A DNA stretch of 64,000 bases from Achromobacter sp. UMC46 (GTDB lineage Bacteria > Pseudomonadota > Gammaproteobacteria > Burkholderiales > Burkholderiaceae_B): NCBI RefSeq assembly GCF_014170335.1, contig NZ_LZZS01000016.1:124001-188000 (forward strand). The letters are read 5' to 3'. The translations under genes were made by a program, and so were the position numbers. Below, piece after piece: positions 63,032-64,000 of this stretch; the stretch's first letter is position 1, and each line of letters begins with the position of its first letter. The notes beneath the pieces were generated by a model. It was not told the origin of the DNA. It did not search any database and saw nothing but the letters and a program-made list of their open reading frames with translations.

Positions 63032-64000
63032 TCATGCGCTGCCCAGCAGCTTGCCCAATGTCGCCATCCCTTGTTCCAGGTCCACGCTCCAGGGATGGCC
63101 GTGGTTCAGCCGCAGGAAATTCCCGAATGCGCCGGATGGCGAAAACAACGGCCCCGGCGCGATGCTGATGCCATGGTCCAGCGCGGCGCGGTGTACTTTC
63201 AGCGTGTCGATGTGCGCCGGCAGTTCCACCCATACGAAGTAGCCGCCGGACGGACGCGTGGCGCGCGTGCCTTTTGGAAAGTAGCGGGCCACGGCTTGCA
63301 GCAGTTCGCCTTGCTGCAAGGCCAGTGCCTGGCGGAACTGGCGCAGGTGGCGGTCGAAGCCGCCTTTTTCCAGATAGGCCGCGATGGCGGCTTGCGTGGG
63401 GGCGGCGGTGGCCAGGCTGGTGGTCAGCTTGTTGCGCATGATCTTGCGCGTATAGCGCCCGGCCGCCACCCAGCCCACGCGATAGCCCGGCGCCAGCGTC
63501 TTCGAGAACGACGAGCAATGCATCACGATGCCTTCCTTGTCGAACGCCTTGGCCGGGCGCGGCCGCGTTTCGCCGAAGTAGAGTTCGCCGTAGACGTCGT
63601 CTTCGATCAGCGCCACGCCGTGTTTGGTCAGCAGCTTGACCAGCGCTTCCTTCTTGGCGTCGGGCATCAGGCTTCCCAGCGGATTCTGGAAGGTCGTCAT
63701 CAGCCAGCAGGCGCGTGGGCGGTGCTGCAGGATGGCCTGCTCCAGCGCCTGCAGGTCGATGCCTTCGCGCGGGTGCGTCGCGACTTCGATGGCATGCAGC
63801 TGATTGCGTTCCAGCGATTGCAGCGCGGCGTAGAACGTGGGGGATTCGACGATCACCGCGTCGCCGGGGTTCGTGACCGCGGCCAGGCTCAGGTTCAGCG
63901 CGTCCAGCGCGCCGTTGGTGATGATGATGTCGTCGACGGGCACGGACAGGCCGTCGGCCAGATAGCGCAATGCGATGGCGCGGCGCAGCGCCGCGTCGCC
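63032..64000 (-). CDS. PLP-dependent aminotransferase (class I/II, MocR-like), 5' end outside window
   Basis: The reading frame is open to the window edge (upstream residues GDAALRRAIALRYLADG fit the family), so the 5' part is missing. Visible parts: VDDIIITNGALDALNLSLAA, the Asn/Pro/Asp segment FQNPLG, the PLP-ring Asp-Tyr pair in EDDVYGEL, the Schiff-base lysine in S-S-F-S-K-T-L-A-P-G, and the substrate-binding Arg in FLRLNHG. The form S-S-F-S-K with Y-R-V-G-W is typical of the aminotransferase part of MocR/PdxR regulators, whose GntR helix-turn-helix would lie outside the window. A free-standing aminotransferase is also possible. Confidence 0.88.
   Translation of the reverse strand, partial: GDAALRRAIALRYLADGLSVPVDDIIITNGALDALNLSLAAVTNPGDAVIVESPTFYAALQSLERNQLHAIEVATHPREGIDLQALEQAILQHRPRACWLMTTFQNPLGSLMPDAKKEALVKLLTKHGVALIEDDVYGELYFGETRPRPAKAFDKEGIVMHCSSFSKTLAPGYRVGWVAAGRYTRKIMRNKLTTSLATAAPTQAAIAAYLEKGGFDRHLRQFRQALALQQGELLQAVARYFPKGTRATRPSGGYFVWVELPAHIDTLKVHRAALDHGISIAPGPLFSPSGAFGNFLRLNHGHPWSVDLEQGMATLGKLLGSA

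Overview
This is a high-GC window with dense, tightly packed genes and the typical gene content of a betaproteobacterium of the order Burkholderiales, most likely Alcaligenaceae (an Achromobacter- or Bordetella-like organism). The placement is an inference from gene content: two Bug/TctC-type periplasmic receptors, many LysR regulators next to small catabolic operons, and the T6SS gene order. I see no rRNA, tRNA, CRISPR array, insertion sequence or prophage, and no gap above 300 bases without a gene.

Left part (1-9033): the 3' part of a CcdA-like membrane protein with a secreted thioredoxin-like protein; a LysR regulator divergent from a Bug receptor and a serine beta-lactamase-fold hydrolase; a small lipoprotein (4569-4733) with its own probable promoter; a two-component Rieske oxygenase (VanA/VanB-like) operon with an ABC-type solute-binding protein, divergent from another LysR gene.

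Centre (9066-54021): a complete type VI secretion system. It contains tssA, B, C, D (hcp), E, F, G, H (clpV), J, K, L, M, three vgrG genes (tssI), a PAAR gene, tagF, an OmpA-like protein and a membrane-anchored M15 peptidase that resembles TagX. Each vgrG comes with a different cargo. vgrG1 leads to a DUF4123 adaptor, a DUF3304-like lipoprotein and a Tle1-like (DUF2235) phospholipase-fold effector. vgrG2 carries its own C-terminal HExxH metalloprotease domain, and a periplasmic protein gene overlaps its 3' end. vgrG3 leads to a DUF4123 adaptor, a VasX/BTH_I2691-like pore-forming effector and a two-helix membrane protein, the likely immunity partner. A PAAR operon at the left edge adds a small protein built from regularly alternating PDG repeats and a periplasmic helical-repeat protein.

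Right part (54042-64000): a secreted alpha/beta hydrolase, a small membrane protein, a glutathione transferase, then a tricarballylate (citrate-analogue) utilisation set (tcuR-like regulator, tcuA, tcuB, and a Bug receptor in place of the classical transporter), a secreted hypothetical protein, two related membrane proteins with PH-like domains, and the 3' part of a PLP-dependent aminotransferase that runs off the window.

The most unusual points are the Tle1-like effector whose nucleophile-elbow serine is an aspartate, the VgrG-metalloprotease fusion with its overlapping partner gene, and the 13/15-residue alternating PDG-repeat protein upstream of PAAR.
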